A stretch of DNA of 64,000 nucleotides from Amycolatopsis vancoresmycina (GTDB lineage: Bacteria > Actinomycetota > Actinomycetes > Mycobacteriales > Pseudonocardiaceae), in NCBI RefSeq assembly GCF_000716785.1, contig NZ_JNYY01000010.1, positions 62,001 through 126,000 of the forward strand. Direction: 5' to 3'. Both the position numbers and the translations under genes were made by a program. The notes beneath the pieces were generated by a model, which saw nothing but the letters and a program-made list of their open reading frames with translations, did no database searches and was not told where the DNA came from. Shown one piece after another: positions 24,583 through 33,307 of the stretch (the stretch's first letter is position 1; every line of letters begins with the position of its first letter).

Positions 24583-26976
24583 ATGGGGGCCGTGAGCACA
24601 GACGACGGCGGCACGCCCGCACCGCGGAGGCGACGGAACCCGGCGAACGAATCTTCGGAGACGGCGAAGAAGACGACCGCCCGGGCGAACGCGGCCAAAC
24701 CGGCCGCAGCCAAGAAGGTCCCGTCGAAGTCCACGGCGCGCGACACCGCCGCCCGTGCCACCGCCGGCAAGGCGCGCCCCCGCAAGACCACCGCCGCGGC
24801 GGCCACCCCGGGGACGACCCGGCGCCGCAGTGCCACGCAGGGCAACGCCCGCAACGCCGAGGAGTTCCGGGCCGTCCCGTCGGCGCCGCCCGCGGTCACC
24901 ACCGCGCCCACCGCCGTCGAGACGCTGCCGGACGACCGGTACTTCAACCGCGAGCTCTCGTGGCAGGACTTCAACGCCCGCGTGCTCGCGCTGGCCGAGG
25001 ACGAGTCGCAGCCGCTGCTGGAGCGGGCCAAGTTCCTCGCCATCTTCGCGTCCAATTTGGACGAGTTCTACATGGTGCGCGTCGCCGGGCTGAAGCGCCG
25101 CGACGAGACCGGCCTGCTGGTCCGCAGCGCGGACGGCCTCACCCCGCGCGAGCAGCTCGGCTACATCGCCAAGCGCAACCAGGACCTGGTCGAGCGGCAG
25201 ACCGGCGCGTTCGAGAAGCACCTGCGCCCGCAGCTGGCCGAGGAGGACATCCACATCGTCGGCTGGGCCGACCTGGCCGGCGCCGACCAGCTCCGGCTGT
25301 CGAGCTACTTCTCCGAGCAGATCTTCCCGGTGCTGACGCCGCTGGCCGTCGACCCGGCGCATCCGTTCCCCTACATTTCGGGCCTTTCGCTCAACCTCGC
25401 GGTGACGGTCCGCGACCCGGAGGGCGGCACCGAGCGCTTCGCCAGGGTGAAGGTACCGAGCAACGTGCCGCGCCTGATGCGCGTCGAGACCGAGCGGACC
25501 AGCCGGACGGCGACGTTCCTCCCCCTCGAAGAGCTCATCGCCGCCCACCTGGGCGAGCTGTTCACCGGCATGGACGTCACCGAGCACCACGTCTTCCGCG
25601 TCACCCGCAACGCCGACTTCGAGGTCGACGAGGACCGGGACGAAGACCTCCTGCAGGCCCTCGAGCGCGAGCTGGCGCAGCGCCGCTTCGGCCCGCCGGT
25701 GCGTCTCGAGGTCGCACAGGACATGAGCGAGCACATGCTCGAGCTGCTGCTGCGCGAGCTGGACGTCGACCCGGCCGACGTCGTCGAGGTGCCGGGCCTG
25801 CTCGACCTGACCTGCCTGCACCAGCTGTCCGCTGTGGACCGCAAGGAGCTGAAGGACCGGCCGTTCGTCCCGGCGACGCACCCGGCGTTCGGCGAGCGCG
25901 AGACGCCGAAGAGCGTGTTCGCGACGCTGCGCGAGGGCGACGTGCTGGTGCACCACCCGTACGACTCGTTCTCGACCAGCGTGCAGCGGTTCATCGAGCA
26001 GGCCGCGGCCGACTCGAAGGTCCTCGCGATCAAGCAGACGCTGTACCGGACGTCCGGTGACTCCCCGATCGTCGACGCCCTGATCGACGCCGCGGAGGCG
26101 GGCAAGCAGGTCGTCGCGCTGGTGGAGATCAAGGCGCGGTTCGACGAGCAGGCGAACATCACCTGGGCGCGGACGCTGGAGCGCGCGGGCGTGCACGTCG
26201 TGTACGGCCTGGTCGGGCTGAAGACGCACTGCAAGGTGTCGATGATCGTCCGCCAGGAGGGCTCGACCATCCGCCGCTACTGCCACATCGGCACCGGCAA
26301 CTACAACCCGAAGACGGCGCGGCTCTACGAGGACATCGGCCTGTTCACCGCCGACCCGAGCATCGGCGCGGACGTCACCGACCTGTTCAACGTGCTGACC
26401 GGCTACTCGCGCCAGGACACGTACCGGACGATCCTGACGTCGCCGCACGGCATCCGCCGCGGCATCGTGCGCGCGATCGGTGAGGAGATCGAGCTGGCGC
26501 GGGCCGGGCAGGACGCCGGGATCCGGATCAAGTGCAACTCGCTGGTCGACGAGCAGGTCATCGACGCGCTCTACCACGCGTCGCAGGCCGGGGTGCCGGT
26601 CGAGATCGTGGTGCGCGGGATCTGCACGCTCAAGCCCGGCGTCGAAGGGCTGTCGGAGAACATCCACGTCCGCTCGATCCTCGGCCGGTTCCTGGAGCAT
26701 TCGCGGATCTTCAACTTCCGCGCCGGCGGCACGCACTGGATCGGCAGCGCGGACATGATGCACCGCAACCTGGACCGCCGGATCGAGGCGCTGGTCCGCG
26801 TGAAGGACCCGAAGCTGACGGCGCAGCTGGACAACATCTTCGACTCGGCGCTGGACCCGGCAACGCGCTGCTGGGTGCTGACCGAGAGCGGCGAGTGGTC
26901 GCCGTTCCCGGCCGACGGCTCCCGCGTGCGCGACCACCAGCTGGAGCTGGCGAAGCTGCACGGGGCCGCCGGATGA
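24583..26976 (+). CDS. ppk1: Polyphosphate kinase 1
   Basis: 797 residues. Ppk1 reversibly polymerises ATP gamma-phosphate into polyphosphate. The enzyme proper starts near residue 115 (DDRYFNRELSWQDFNARVL), with the N-terminal helix bundle, the LKTHCKVSMIVR phospholipase-D-like motif and the HIGTGNYNPKTARLYED motif carrying the catalytic His residues. The first 110 residues are an extra Lys/Ala/Thr-rich basic tail like those on HU in this window, possibly for nucleic-acid binding. GTG 24592 is an alternative start three codons in. The ppk1 stop overlaps mutT1 (ATGA). Confidence 0.95.
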   Translation: MGAVSTDDGGTPAPRRRRNPANESSETAKKTTARANAAKPAAAKKVPSKSTARDTAARATAGKARPRKTTAAAATPGTTRRRSATQGNARNAEEFRAVPSAPPAVTTAPTAVETLPDDRYFNRELSWQDFNARVLALAEDESQPLLERAKFLAIFASNLDEFYMVRVAGLKRRDETGLLVRSADGLTPREQLGYIAKRNQDLVERQTGAFEKHLRPQLAEEDIHIVGWADLAGADQLRLSSYFSEQIFPVLTPLAVDPAHPFPYISGLSLNLAVTVRDPEGGTERFARVKVPSNVPRLMRVETERTSRTATFLPLEELIAAHLGELFTGMDVTEHHVFRVTRNADFEVDEDRDEDLLQALERELAQRRFGPPVRLEVAQDMSEHMLELLLRELDVDPADVVEVPGLLDLTCLHQLSAVDRKELKDRPFVPATHPAFGERETPKSVFATLREGDVLVHHPYDSFSTSVQRFIEQAAADSKVLAIKQTLYRTSGDSPIVDALIDAAEAGKQVVALVEIKARFDEQANITWARTLERAGVHVVYGLVGLKTHCKVSMIVRQEGSTIRRYCHIGTGNYNPKTARLYEDIGLFTADPSIGADVTDLFNVLTGYSRQDTYRTILTSPHGIRRGIVRAIGEEIELARAGQDAGIRIKCNSLVDEQVIDALYHASQAGVPVEIVVRGICTLKPGVEGLSENIHVRSILGRFLEHSRIFNFRAGGTHWIGSADMMHRNLDRRIEALVRVKDPKLTAQLDNIFDSALDPATRCWVLTESGEWSPFPADGSRVRDHQLELAKLHGAAG

Positions 26977-27926
26977 CCCAGGAGGTACGGGCGGCCGGCG
27001 CGGTGCTGTGGCGCGTCGCCGGAGGGGAGACGGAAGTCGCCCTGGTCCACCGCCCGCGGTACGACGACTGGTCACTGCCGAAGGGAAAGCTCGACCCGGG
27101 CGAGACGATCGCCGAGGCGGCGGTCCGCGAAGTGCGTGAGGAGACGGGGTTCACCGCAGTCCTGGGCCGCTACCTGACCCGGTCGGCGTACCCGGTGCCG
27201 TCGAAGAACGGCGCCGGCACGGTGCCGAAGACGGTCGACTACTTCGCGGCGGAAGCGGTCTCCGGCAAGTTCACCCCGAACGACGAGGTCGACGAGCTCC
27301 GCTGGCTCGAACCGTCGGCGGCCGAGAAGGCACTGACACGCCCCGAGGACGTGCGGGTGCTGCGATCGTTCTGCGAGCTACCGGTGGGCCTGACAACGGT
27401 GCTGCTGGTCCGCCACGCAAAGGCGGGCAAGCGCGACGAGTGGTCAGGCGACGACGACCTCCGCCCCCTGTCGGAGGCAGGCCAACGCCAGGCGGCGGCC
27501 CTGCGCAGGGTGCTGACGCTGTTCGGACCGAGCCGGGTGCTGTCGGCCCCCCGGCTGCGCTGCGTGCAGACGGTCCACGGAGTGGCGGAGGACGTGGGCA
27601 CCGAGGTGCGCCACGAACCGCTGTTGTCGGAAGAGGGCTACTGGCCGGACCCGGTCCTGGGCGTGGCCCGCTTGCTGGCCTTGGCGGGCGACGGCGGAAC
27701 ACCGGTGGTGTGCAGCCAGGGCGGAGTGATCCCCGACCTGGTGAGCGCCTTGGCCGACCGCGACGGAGTGGAGATCCCGGCGGCAAGGGCCGGAGTGGTC
27801 CCGAGCAAGAAGGGCTCGTTCTGGGTGTTGTCGTTCCGCCGACCAACGACAAAGGAAGGCCCCCTGCTCATGGCAGCGGACTACCACCCAAGCGCCTTAC
27901 CAGCCCCATCACCAAGCCACTCCTGA
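26973..27926 (+). CDS. mutT1: Nudix hydrolase / histidine phosphatase fusion (MutT1 type)
   Basis: 317 residues. Residues about 1-135 form a Nudix domain; the Nudix box G-x5-E-x7-REVREETGF is intact near 38-60. Residues about 145-290 form a histidine-phosphatase domain beginning LLVRHAKAG. Mycobacterial MutT1 has this same two-domain layout and cleans 8-oxo-(d)GTP; diadenosine polyphosphates are another family substrate. Overlap with ppk1 reproduces the mycobacterial ppk1-mutT1 pair. The last 30 residues are low-complexity. A roughly 160-bp repeat follows 40 bases after the stop. Confidence 0.92.
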   Translation: MTQEVRAAGAVLWRVAGGETEVALVHRPRYDDWSLPKGKLDPGETIAEAAVREVREETGFTAVLGRYLTRSAYPVPSKNGAGTVPKTVDYFAAEAVSGKFTPNDEVDELRWLEPSAAEKALTRPEDVRVLRSFCELPVGLTTVLLVRHAKAGKRDEWSGDDDLRPLSEAGQRQAAALRRVLTLFGPSRVLSAPRLRCVQTVHGVAEDVGTEVRHEPLLSEEGYWPDPVLGVARLLALAGDGGTPVVCSQGGVIPDLVSALADRDGVEIPAARAGVVPSKKGSFWVLSFRRPTTKEGPLLMAADYHPSALPAPSPSHS

Positions 27927-27965
27927 CGGACCACCACCAACTCCCAACGCAACCGCCGACGCACA

Positions 27966-28125
27966 ACGGGACCACAACGCCACCCAGGCCCCCCGCAACC
28001 CCGATCCGAAGCCAGAACACGGCCGGCGGCACCGGGTCAAGGCACGCTTTCCCGCCTTGACGCGGTGCCGCCGGCCGTAGTCACAATCAGGCTTCGGGGT
28101 GGCGGGACGCCCGAACCGGCGGCTT
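27966..28125. repeat. 160-bp nested-hairpin repeat, copy 1
   Basis: About 94% identical to 35661-35819. The core is a hairpin with 23-base arms, one mismatch, at 28021-28043 and 28054-28076, around a 10-base loop. Outside it CCGAAGCC (about 28005) pairs with GGCTTCGG (28090), giving a cruciform of about 100 bases. It lies in the 316-base gap between the convergent ends of mutT1 and the AfsR-type gene. No coding potential seen. Confidence 0.85.
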
Positions 28126-28242
28126 GAATAGCCACGATCGAGGCCCGCGTCGAGAAACCCAGAAACCCGCTAACCACACAAGACAGCGGTGTGACAGTCG
28201 ATCTTGGTGTACTGGATCAGGGTCCCGCTGGGCTGCGCCGGG

Positions 28243-30978
28243 CTAGGGGTACGGCGCATCCCCGGGCGAGGGGTTTTCTGTCGGCACCGTGGCCAGCAGG
28301 GCTTGGATCTCCGCGACGCGAGGGTCGCCGAGGCGCTGGCTGACCGTCAGCGCCTCGGCCCAGTGACCGCTCGCTTCCCGGTCCCGGCCCATGCGGTGCT
28401 TGAGGCGGCCGAGGGTGATCTGGACGTCGATCGTGCCGTAGTCGGCGTTCAGTTCCTTCAGCTCGGCGAGGGCGGCGAGCCCGGCGCTTTCCGCCTCGTC
28501 GTGCCGGCCGGCGCCTTCGAGGGCCTCGGCGACGTTCCCGAGCGCCAGCGCCGCGTGGTAGCGGTCGCCGAGTTCCGCGAATGCCTCGTGGGCGGCCTGG
28601 GCCGCTTCGGCCGCGTGGTCGTAGTCGCGCAGGCCGATGCGGCTGGCGCTGACGTTCAGCAGCGCGTGCGGGACGAACGTGCGCTGGCCGTTGTCGCGGG
28701 CCAGCCGCACCGCCTGGAGCGCGTGGCGTTCCGCTTTCGCGTATTCGGCGCGGACGTAGTAGGCGCCGGCCAGGTTGGACAGGATCGCCACCGTCAGCGC
28801 CGTGCCGTCGCCGGCCTCGGACGCCGCGCGCGCTTCCTCCAGGGCTTCGAGCGCCTTGTCGGGCTGCAGCGTGCGCAGGTAGGCCGAGCCGAGGTTGTTG
28901 GCGCTGTACTGCAGCCCGGTGTTGTCGCCGGCGTCGCGGGCGGCGGCGACCGCCGTGCGCGCGGTGGTGATCCAGTCGTCACGGTCGTGGCGTTCGGCAA
29001 AGAAACCGCGCAACAGCCACGCCAGCTTCCAGGCGTGCGCGGTCCAGCCGTGGCCGGCGGCGATGCCGACCAGCGCCGTCAGTGCCTGGCGTTCGGTCGT
29101 GTACCAGGCGATCGTCTGCTCGTGCTGTGCGAAGCGGACGGCGGGCAGCGGCGCCGGGTCGAGCGTGATGTCCTCGGTGAGCAGGTCGGGGCGGACGAGT
29201 TTGTTCGCTTCGGCGACGCTCGCGAGGTACCAGTCGAGGAGCCGGCGCAGCGCGGCTTCGCGCTCGGCCGCGGTCGTTTCCGTTTCGACGAGTTCGGCGG
29301 CGTAGACGCGCAGGAGGTCGTGGAACTGGTATCGGTCGGTGCCGGGCTGGTTGAGCAGGTGGGCGGCGGCGAGCTGGTCGGCGAGTTCGCGGGCTTCGCG
29401 CAGGTCGGCACCGGCGAGGGCGGCCGCCGACGACAGCGTGAAGCCGTGGCCGGGGTGGAGGCCGAGCAGCCGGAAGAAGCGGGCGGCGGCCGGGCGCAGG
29501 GCCTTGTACGACCAGGAGAACGCGGCCCGCAGATCGGTGCCGGCGTCCTGCGGGTCGCGGAGGGTGTCGAGCCGCAGCCGCTGGTCACGGAGTTCTTCGA
29601 CGATTCCGGCGAGCGAAACGCCGGAGAACCGGGAAGCGCGTTCTCCGGCCAGCGCCAGCGCCAGCGGCAGCCGCCCGCAGAGCTGCACGAGTTCGGCGAC
29701 GGCGTCGGGCTCGGCGGCGAGCCGTTGTGACCCGACGCTGCCGGCGAGCAGCGCGGTGGCGTCGCGGTCGTCGAACGAGCGCAACGCGATGCGGCGGGCG
29801 CCGTCGCGGGCGACGAGGCCGCGCAGCTGGTTCCGGCTGGTCACCACGACCAGGTTGCCGGGCCCCGGCAGCAGCGGGCGGACCTGGTCGGCGTCGCGGG
29901 CGTTGTCGAGCAGCATGAGGGTGCGGCTGCCCGCCAGCCTGCTGCGCAGCAGCGCCGACCGTTCCTCCACTGTGGAAGGCAGGGTCTCGGCCGGGACGCC
30001 GAGGGCGCGGAGGAAGCCGGCCAGCGCGGCGCCGGGCGTGACCGGGGTGCCGGCGGAGTGCCCGCGCAGGTCGAGGAACAGCTGGCCGCCGGGGAAGCGG
30101 TCGCGGACGCGGTGGGACCAGTGCACCGCCAGCGACGTCTTCCCGACACCGGCGGTGCCCTCGATGACGACGATGCCGGAGGCGCCACCGGGCGGCAGCC
30201 GGTCGAGTTCGGCCAGTTCGGGGCCGCGCCCGGTGAAACCGGCGACGTCGAAGGGCAGCTGCCGCGGCACGGTGTGGACGGCCGGATCGGCATCGGCGGC
30301 GAGCAGTTCGGCGTGCAGGCGCCGAAGGTCTTCACCCGGTTCGACGCCGAGTTCGTCGGCCAGCAACGCGCGCAGCCCGGCGTAGCGCGCCAGCGCTTCG
30401 GCGCGGCGCCCGGACCGGGCGAGGGCGCGCACCAGCCGTTCCCACAGGGATTCCCGCAGCGGGTGCTGCGCGACCAGGTCGGTCAGTTCGGCGACGAGCC
30501 GCGCATCGGGGACGAGCCCGGCATCGAGATCGATGCGCTGTTCGACGGCGAAGAGGTACCGCTCGGTCAGCAGGGGCCCCCATTCGGCGGCCAGCGCGGG
30601 AGAACCGACGCCTTCGAGCGGAACCCCACCCCAGCCACCGAGGGCGGCGGTGAGCAGTTCCCGCCGCTGGGCGGGTTCGGCGGCGGCCGCGGCCTGGTCG
30701 AGGGTGTGGAGGAAGCGCAGGGCGTCCACCCGGGACGGGTCGACGACCAGCCGGTAGCCGTCCGGTTCGGTGACGACGGTGTCTTCGCCGCAGAGCCGGC
30801 GCAGGCGCATGACGTAGGTTTGCAGGCTGCCGCGGATGTGCGCGGGCGGAGTCTCCCCCCAGACCCCACGGGCGAGGGCATCGATGGAGACGAGCCGCCC
30901 GGCGGAGAGGGCGAGGGTGGCGAGCAGCGCACGTTGCCGGGAACTGGTCAGCACGACCGGCGAACCGTCGACGAGCAC
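28243..30978 (-). CDS. AfsR/SARP-type regulator (BTAD - NB-ARC - TPR)
   Basis: At least 911 residues. A SARP winged helix plus BTAD domain (about 1-230, ending LGVEPGEDLRRLHAELL), an NB-ARC ATPase with P-loop EGTAGVGKTSLAVHW near 258-272 and LMLLDNARDADQVRPLLPG, then TPR-like repeats. AfsR-type proteins activate secondary-metabolism genes after ATP binding. GTG 30978 is the first standard start, but the conserved first strand (DIRLLGPFQ) is encoded just upstream, so translation may begin earlier, perhaps at CTG 31023 with GAGG five bases before it. No biosynthetic cluster is adjacent. Confidence 0.9.
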   Translation of the reverse strand: MLVDGSPVVLTSSRQRALLATLALSAGRLVSIDALARGVWGETPPAHIRGSLQTYVMRLRRLCGEDTVVTEPDGYRLVVDPSRVDALRFLHTLDQAAAAAEPAQRRELLTAALGGWGGVPLEGVGSPALAAEWGPLLTERYLFAVEQRIDLDAGLVPDARLVAELTDLVAQHPLRESLWERLVRALARSGRRAEALARYAGLRALLADELGVEPGEDLRRLHAELLAADADPAVHTVPRQLPFDVAGFTGRGPELAELDRLPPGGASGIVVIEGTAGVGKTSLAVHWSHRVRDRFPGGQLFLDLRGHSAGTPVTPGAALAGFLRALGVPAETLPSTVEERSALLRSRLAGSRTLMLLDNARDADQVRPLLPGPGNLVVVTSRNQLRGLVARDGARRIALRSFDDRDATALLAGSVGSQRLAAEPDAVAELVQLCGRLPLALALAGERASRFSGVSLAGIVEELRDQRLRLDTLRDPQDAGTDLRAAFSWSYKALRPAAARFFRLLGLHPGHGFTLSSAAALAGADLREARELADQLAAAHLLNQPGTDRYQFHDLLRVYAAELVETETTAAEREAALRRLLDWYLASVAEANKLVRPDLLTEDITLDPAPLPAVRFAQHEQTIAWYTTERQALTALVGIAAGHGWTAHAWKLAWLLRGFFAERHDRDDWITTARTAVAAARDAGDNTGLQYSANNLGSAYLRTLQPDKALEALEEARAASEAGDGTALTVAILSNLAGAYYVRAEYAKAERHALQAVRLARDNGQRTFVPHALLNVSASRIGLRDYDHAAEAAQAAHEAFAELGDRYHAALALGNVAEALEGAGRHDEAESAGLAALAELKELNADYGTIDVQITLGRLKHRMGRDREASGHWAEALTVSQRLGDPRVAEIQALLATVPTENPSPGDAPYP

Positions 30979-31250
30979 CTGGAACGGGCCGAGCAGCCGG
31001 ATGTCGATGGTGGTCGCCCCCAGGTTCGCCTCGCCCCGCCGGCCCCGCCGGACGCGGGCCAGGAGGGCAGCGTGGCATCACTCGGCCGGGCGCTCAAGCA
31101 ACTTTGGGAAATTGGACGGAACCGGTCCCGGAGTAGAGGTTGGGCCGAGCGGGTGACGAGCGGCGCCGGTTCGGGGGCGAGCGCGGGCGATGGGTGACTT
31201 TGGGCGATCACTGGCGCGCGCGAGTGGGGGTGGGTTGGCGCGCCGGGACA

Positions 31251-31474
31251 GTCGGCTCGCGTACCCGGGCAGTCGGTTTGCGCGCCAGACGGCCGGTCCA
31301 CGTTCGCAGGCGGCCGGCTCGCCCTTCGGGGCGCTCGGCTCGCGTACCCCGAGAGTCGCCTCGCGTACCTGGGCGGTCGGCCCGCGTACCCCGACGGTCG
31401 ATTCGCGTACCGGGAGGGTCGAGTCGCTTGGCCAGGCGGGCGGGTTCGCGCGCCCTGAGCTCGGTTCGCCCGCG
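31251..31474. repeat. 21-bp tandem repeats, forward half of an opposed array
   Basis: Eleven degenerate units with core GTCGGCTCGCGTACC, starting at 31251, 31272, 31293, 31314, 31334, 31355, 31376, 31397, 31418, 31439 and 31460. The period is 21 bp with one 20-bp step. The core is the reverse complement of that in the neighbouring array. Confidence 0.8.
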
Positions 31475-31483
31475 GCCATTCGC

Positions 31484-31603
31484 TTCGCCAACCGACCGCC
31501 AAAGTACGCGAGCCGACCGGCTGAGTTCGCGAGCCGACCGTCCGGGTACGCAAGCCGACCCGTTGAGTACGCAAGCCGACCGCCTGGGTACGCGAGCCGC
31601 CCG
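31484..31603. repeat. 21-bp tandem repeats, reverse half of an opposed array
   Basis: Six units with core TACGCGAGCCGACCG starting at 31484, 31505, 31526, 31547, 31568 and 31589, strictly every 21 bp. The orientation is opposite to the eleven units on the left. Because 21 is a multiple of three, several frames stay open and read as 7-residue repeats; these are not taken as genes. The rest of the 30979-31781 gap (800 bases) holds no convincing gene. Confidence 0.8.
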
Positions 31604-31665
31604 AGTCCGCGGATCGTCTGGCGGCGTGGATCGCTTTCGCCCACCGGCGCCCTGGATATGCGGCA

Positions 31666-31692
31666 GGGCCCCGCGCACGTCGCGCGGGGCCC
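31666..31692 (-). terminator. hairpin downstream of the first HU gene
   Basis: 11-bp perfect arms GGGCCCCGCGC and complement, loop ACGTC, about 90 bases past the hupB stop. No clear T-tract. Confidence 0.5.
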
Positions 31693-31781
31693 CGTCGAAT
31701 CATTGCTCGCCCAACAGGAGGTAACCCCCCAGGGGACCCCCTGATTTCACGTTACCGCAGGGGTCCGACAGTTTCGGCCGG

Positions 31782-32453
31782 TCAGGCCTTCTTCGCCGCG
31801 GTGGAGGTCCGCTTGGCCGGTGCCTTCGCCGTGGTCGTCTTGCGAGCCGTAGTGGTCTTCGCCGCCGTGGCCGGCTTCGCCGCCGTTGTCTTCGCTGCCG
31901 TCGTCTTCGCCGCCGTTGTGCGAGCCGTCGTCGACTTGGCCGGCGTCGCCTTCGGGGCCGCCTTCGCGCGAGTTGTCGTCGCCTTCGGGGCCGCCTTGGT
32001 TGCCGTTGTCCTCGTCGTTGCCGGCTTCGCCGCCGCCGTGCGCGTGCGCGTTGTCGTCGTCCTCGTTGCTGCCGGCTTGGCCGCCGTCGTGCGGGACGTC
32101 GTTGCGCGCGTTGTCGTGGCCGCCGCTGCGCGGGTGCTCGTCGTGCGCTTTGCCGGTGTTGCCTTCGGCAGCTTCTTCGCGCCGGAAATGACGTCCTTGA
32201 ACGTGGTTCCGGCGCGGAACGCGGGCACGTTCGTCTTCTTCACCCGCACCGCTTCGCCGGTGCGCGGGTTGCGGGCCGTCCGGGCCGCGCGGGCGCGCTT
32301 TTCGAACACGCCGAAGCCCGTGATGTTGACCTTTTCGCCCTTGTTGACCGTCCGGATGATGATGTCGACCAGACCGTCGACCGCCTCGGAAGCGGCCTTC
32401 TTGTCGCCCAGGCGCTCCGTCAGCGCCTCGATCAGCTGGGCCTTGTTGGCCAT
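31782..32453 (-). CDS. hupB: HU DNA-binding protein with H1-like tail (copy 1)
   Basis: 223 residues. Residues 1-90 are a canonical HU domain: NKAQLIEALTERLGD, the GFGVFEKRARAARTARNPRTG beta-arm region, and VPAFRAGTTFKDVI. Residues about 95-223 are a Lys/Ala/Thr/Arg tail of PAKR/KTTAAK-type repeats, as in mycobacterial HupB, which compacts DNA and binds RNA. It is syntenic with mycobacterial hupB (mutT1-hupB-leuD). A paralogue with nearly identical HU domain and promoter is at 46479. GGAGGA lies just before the ATG. Confidence 0.96.
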   Translation of the reverse strand: MANKAQLIEALTERLGDKKAASEAVDGLVDIIIRTVNKGEKVNITGFGVFEKRARAARTARNPRTGEAVRVKKTNVPAFRAGTTFKDVISGAKKLPKATPAKRTTSTRAAAATTTRATTSRTTAAKPAATRTTTTRTRTAAAKPATTRTTATKAAPKATTTRAKAAPKATPAKSTTARTTAAKTTAAKTTAAKPATAAKTTTARKTTTAKAPAKRTSTAAKKA

Positions 32454-32533
32454 GTCCAGTCCTCCAGGAAGGCTCCACGGCCGCGTCGGCCGACTAGCGA
32501 CACGGTATTACCAAGGCAGCACAAATTCCAAAC
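32454..32533 (-). promoter_or_regulatory. hupB copy 1 promoter/leader block
   Basis: Shares with the copy-2 leader the words TTTGTGC, TTGGTAATACCGTGT, GTCGGCCGA, GGCCGTG and GGAGGACTGGA in the same order. TAATAC is the likely -10 element. Confidence 0.55.
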
Positions 32534-32684
32534 GGTACGCGGAACTTTCCCTTGTCCCGGGACGGGTTCCGCCTCGCGCAACGCCCCGGTAACGGGGCTC
32601 GCGGAGGGCCGTTCGGCGTGGGTTGGAACAATCCGGAAAGGGGCGGGATCCCTTCTCCGGCAAGGGATCCCGCCCCGGAACGGA

Positions 32685-33287
32685 TCAGCCGGCGGTCACC
32701 GGCGTCGTCGTCGGCTTCCAGGACGGGCGGCTCGCCTCGAAGCTGTCGATCTCACCGGCATGGCGCAACGTGAGAGCGATGTCGTCGAGGCCTTCCAGCA
32801 GCCGCCAGCGGACGTAGTCGTCGATCTGGAAGGGCGCGGTGAAGTCCTTGGCCCGCACGGTCTTGGTCTCGAGGTCGACCGTGACCTCGGTGCCGGGCTC
32901 GTTCTCCAGCAGCTTCCAGAGCAGTTCGACGTCGTGCTGCTCGCACTGGGCCGCCACCAGGCCGCCCTTGCCGGAGTTGCCGCGGAAGATGTCGGCGAAC
33001 CGGGCGGAGATGACGACCTTGAAGCCGTAGTCCATCAGCGCCCAGACAGCGTGCTCGCGGGAGGAACCGGTTCCGAAGTCCGGGCCCGCGACCAGCACGC
33101 TTCCGTTCCGGAACGGCTCGGAGTTGAGGATGAAGTCCTCGTCGCCGCGCCAGGCCGCGAACAGGCCGTCCTCGAAGCCGGTCCGGGTCACCCGCTTGAG
33201 GTAGACCGCGGGGATGATCTGGTCGGTGTCCACGTTGGACCGGCGCAGCGGGACGCCGACGCCGGTGTGCTGGGTGAACGGTTCCAT
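32685..33287 (-). CDS. leuD: 3-isopropylmalate dehydratase small subunit
   Basis: 200 residues. LeuD forms the swivelling domain of isopropylmalate isomerase, which with LeuC converts 2- to 3-isopropylmalate in leucine synthesis. VPLRRSNVDTDQIIPAVYLK opens the domain, and GPDFGTGSSREHAVWAL carries the substrate-binding Ser/Arg loop. ATG 33287 has AGGAG eight bases upstream. Follows leuC by 20 bases in the same unit. Confidence 0.97.
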   Translation of the reverse strand: MEPFTQHTGVGVPLRRSNVDTDQIIPAVYLKRVTRTGFEDGLFAAWRGDEDFILNSEPFRNGSVLVAGPDFGTGSSREHAVWALMDYGFKVVISARFADIFRGNSGKGGLVAAQCEQHDVELLWKLLENEPGTEVTVDLETKTVRAKDFTAPFQIDDYVRWRLLEGLDDIALTLRHAGEIDSFEASRPSWKPTTTPVTAG

Positions 33288-33307
33288 GGCAGTAGCTCCT
33301 CGGGTGG

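Noticed and set aside
28243..30978. A secondary-metabolite cluster around the AfsR-type gene
   Set aside because: No PKS, NRPS, terpene or RiPP core genes adjoin it.
31251..31603. Possible CRISPR array
   Set aside because: Repeats are contiguous and degenerate, without unique spacers, and no cas gene is present.
31190..31744. Open frames with 7-residue repeats (YASRPxG-like) over the 21-bp array, on both strands
   Set aside because: A 21-bp period keeps several frames open at once; no ribosome site, no recognisable fold, and the repeat reverses orientation midway.
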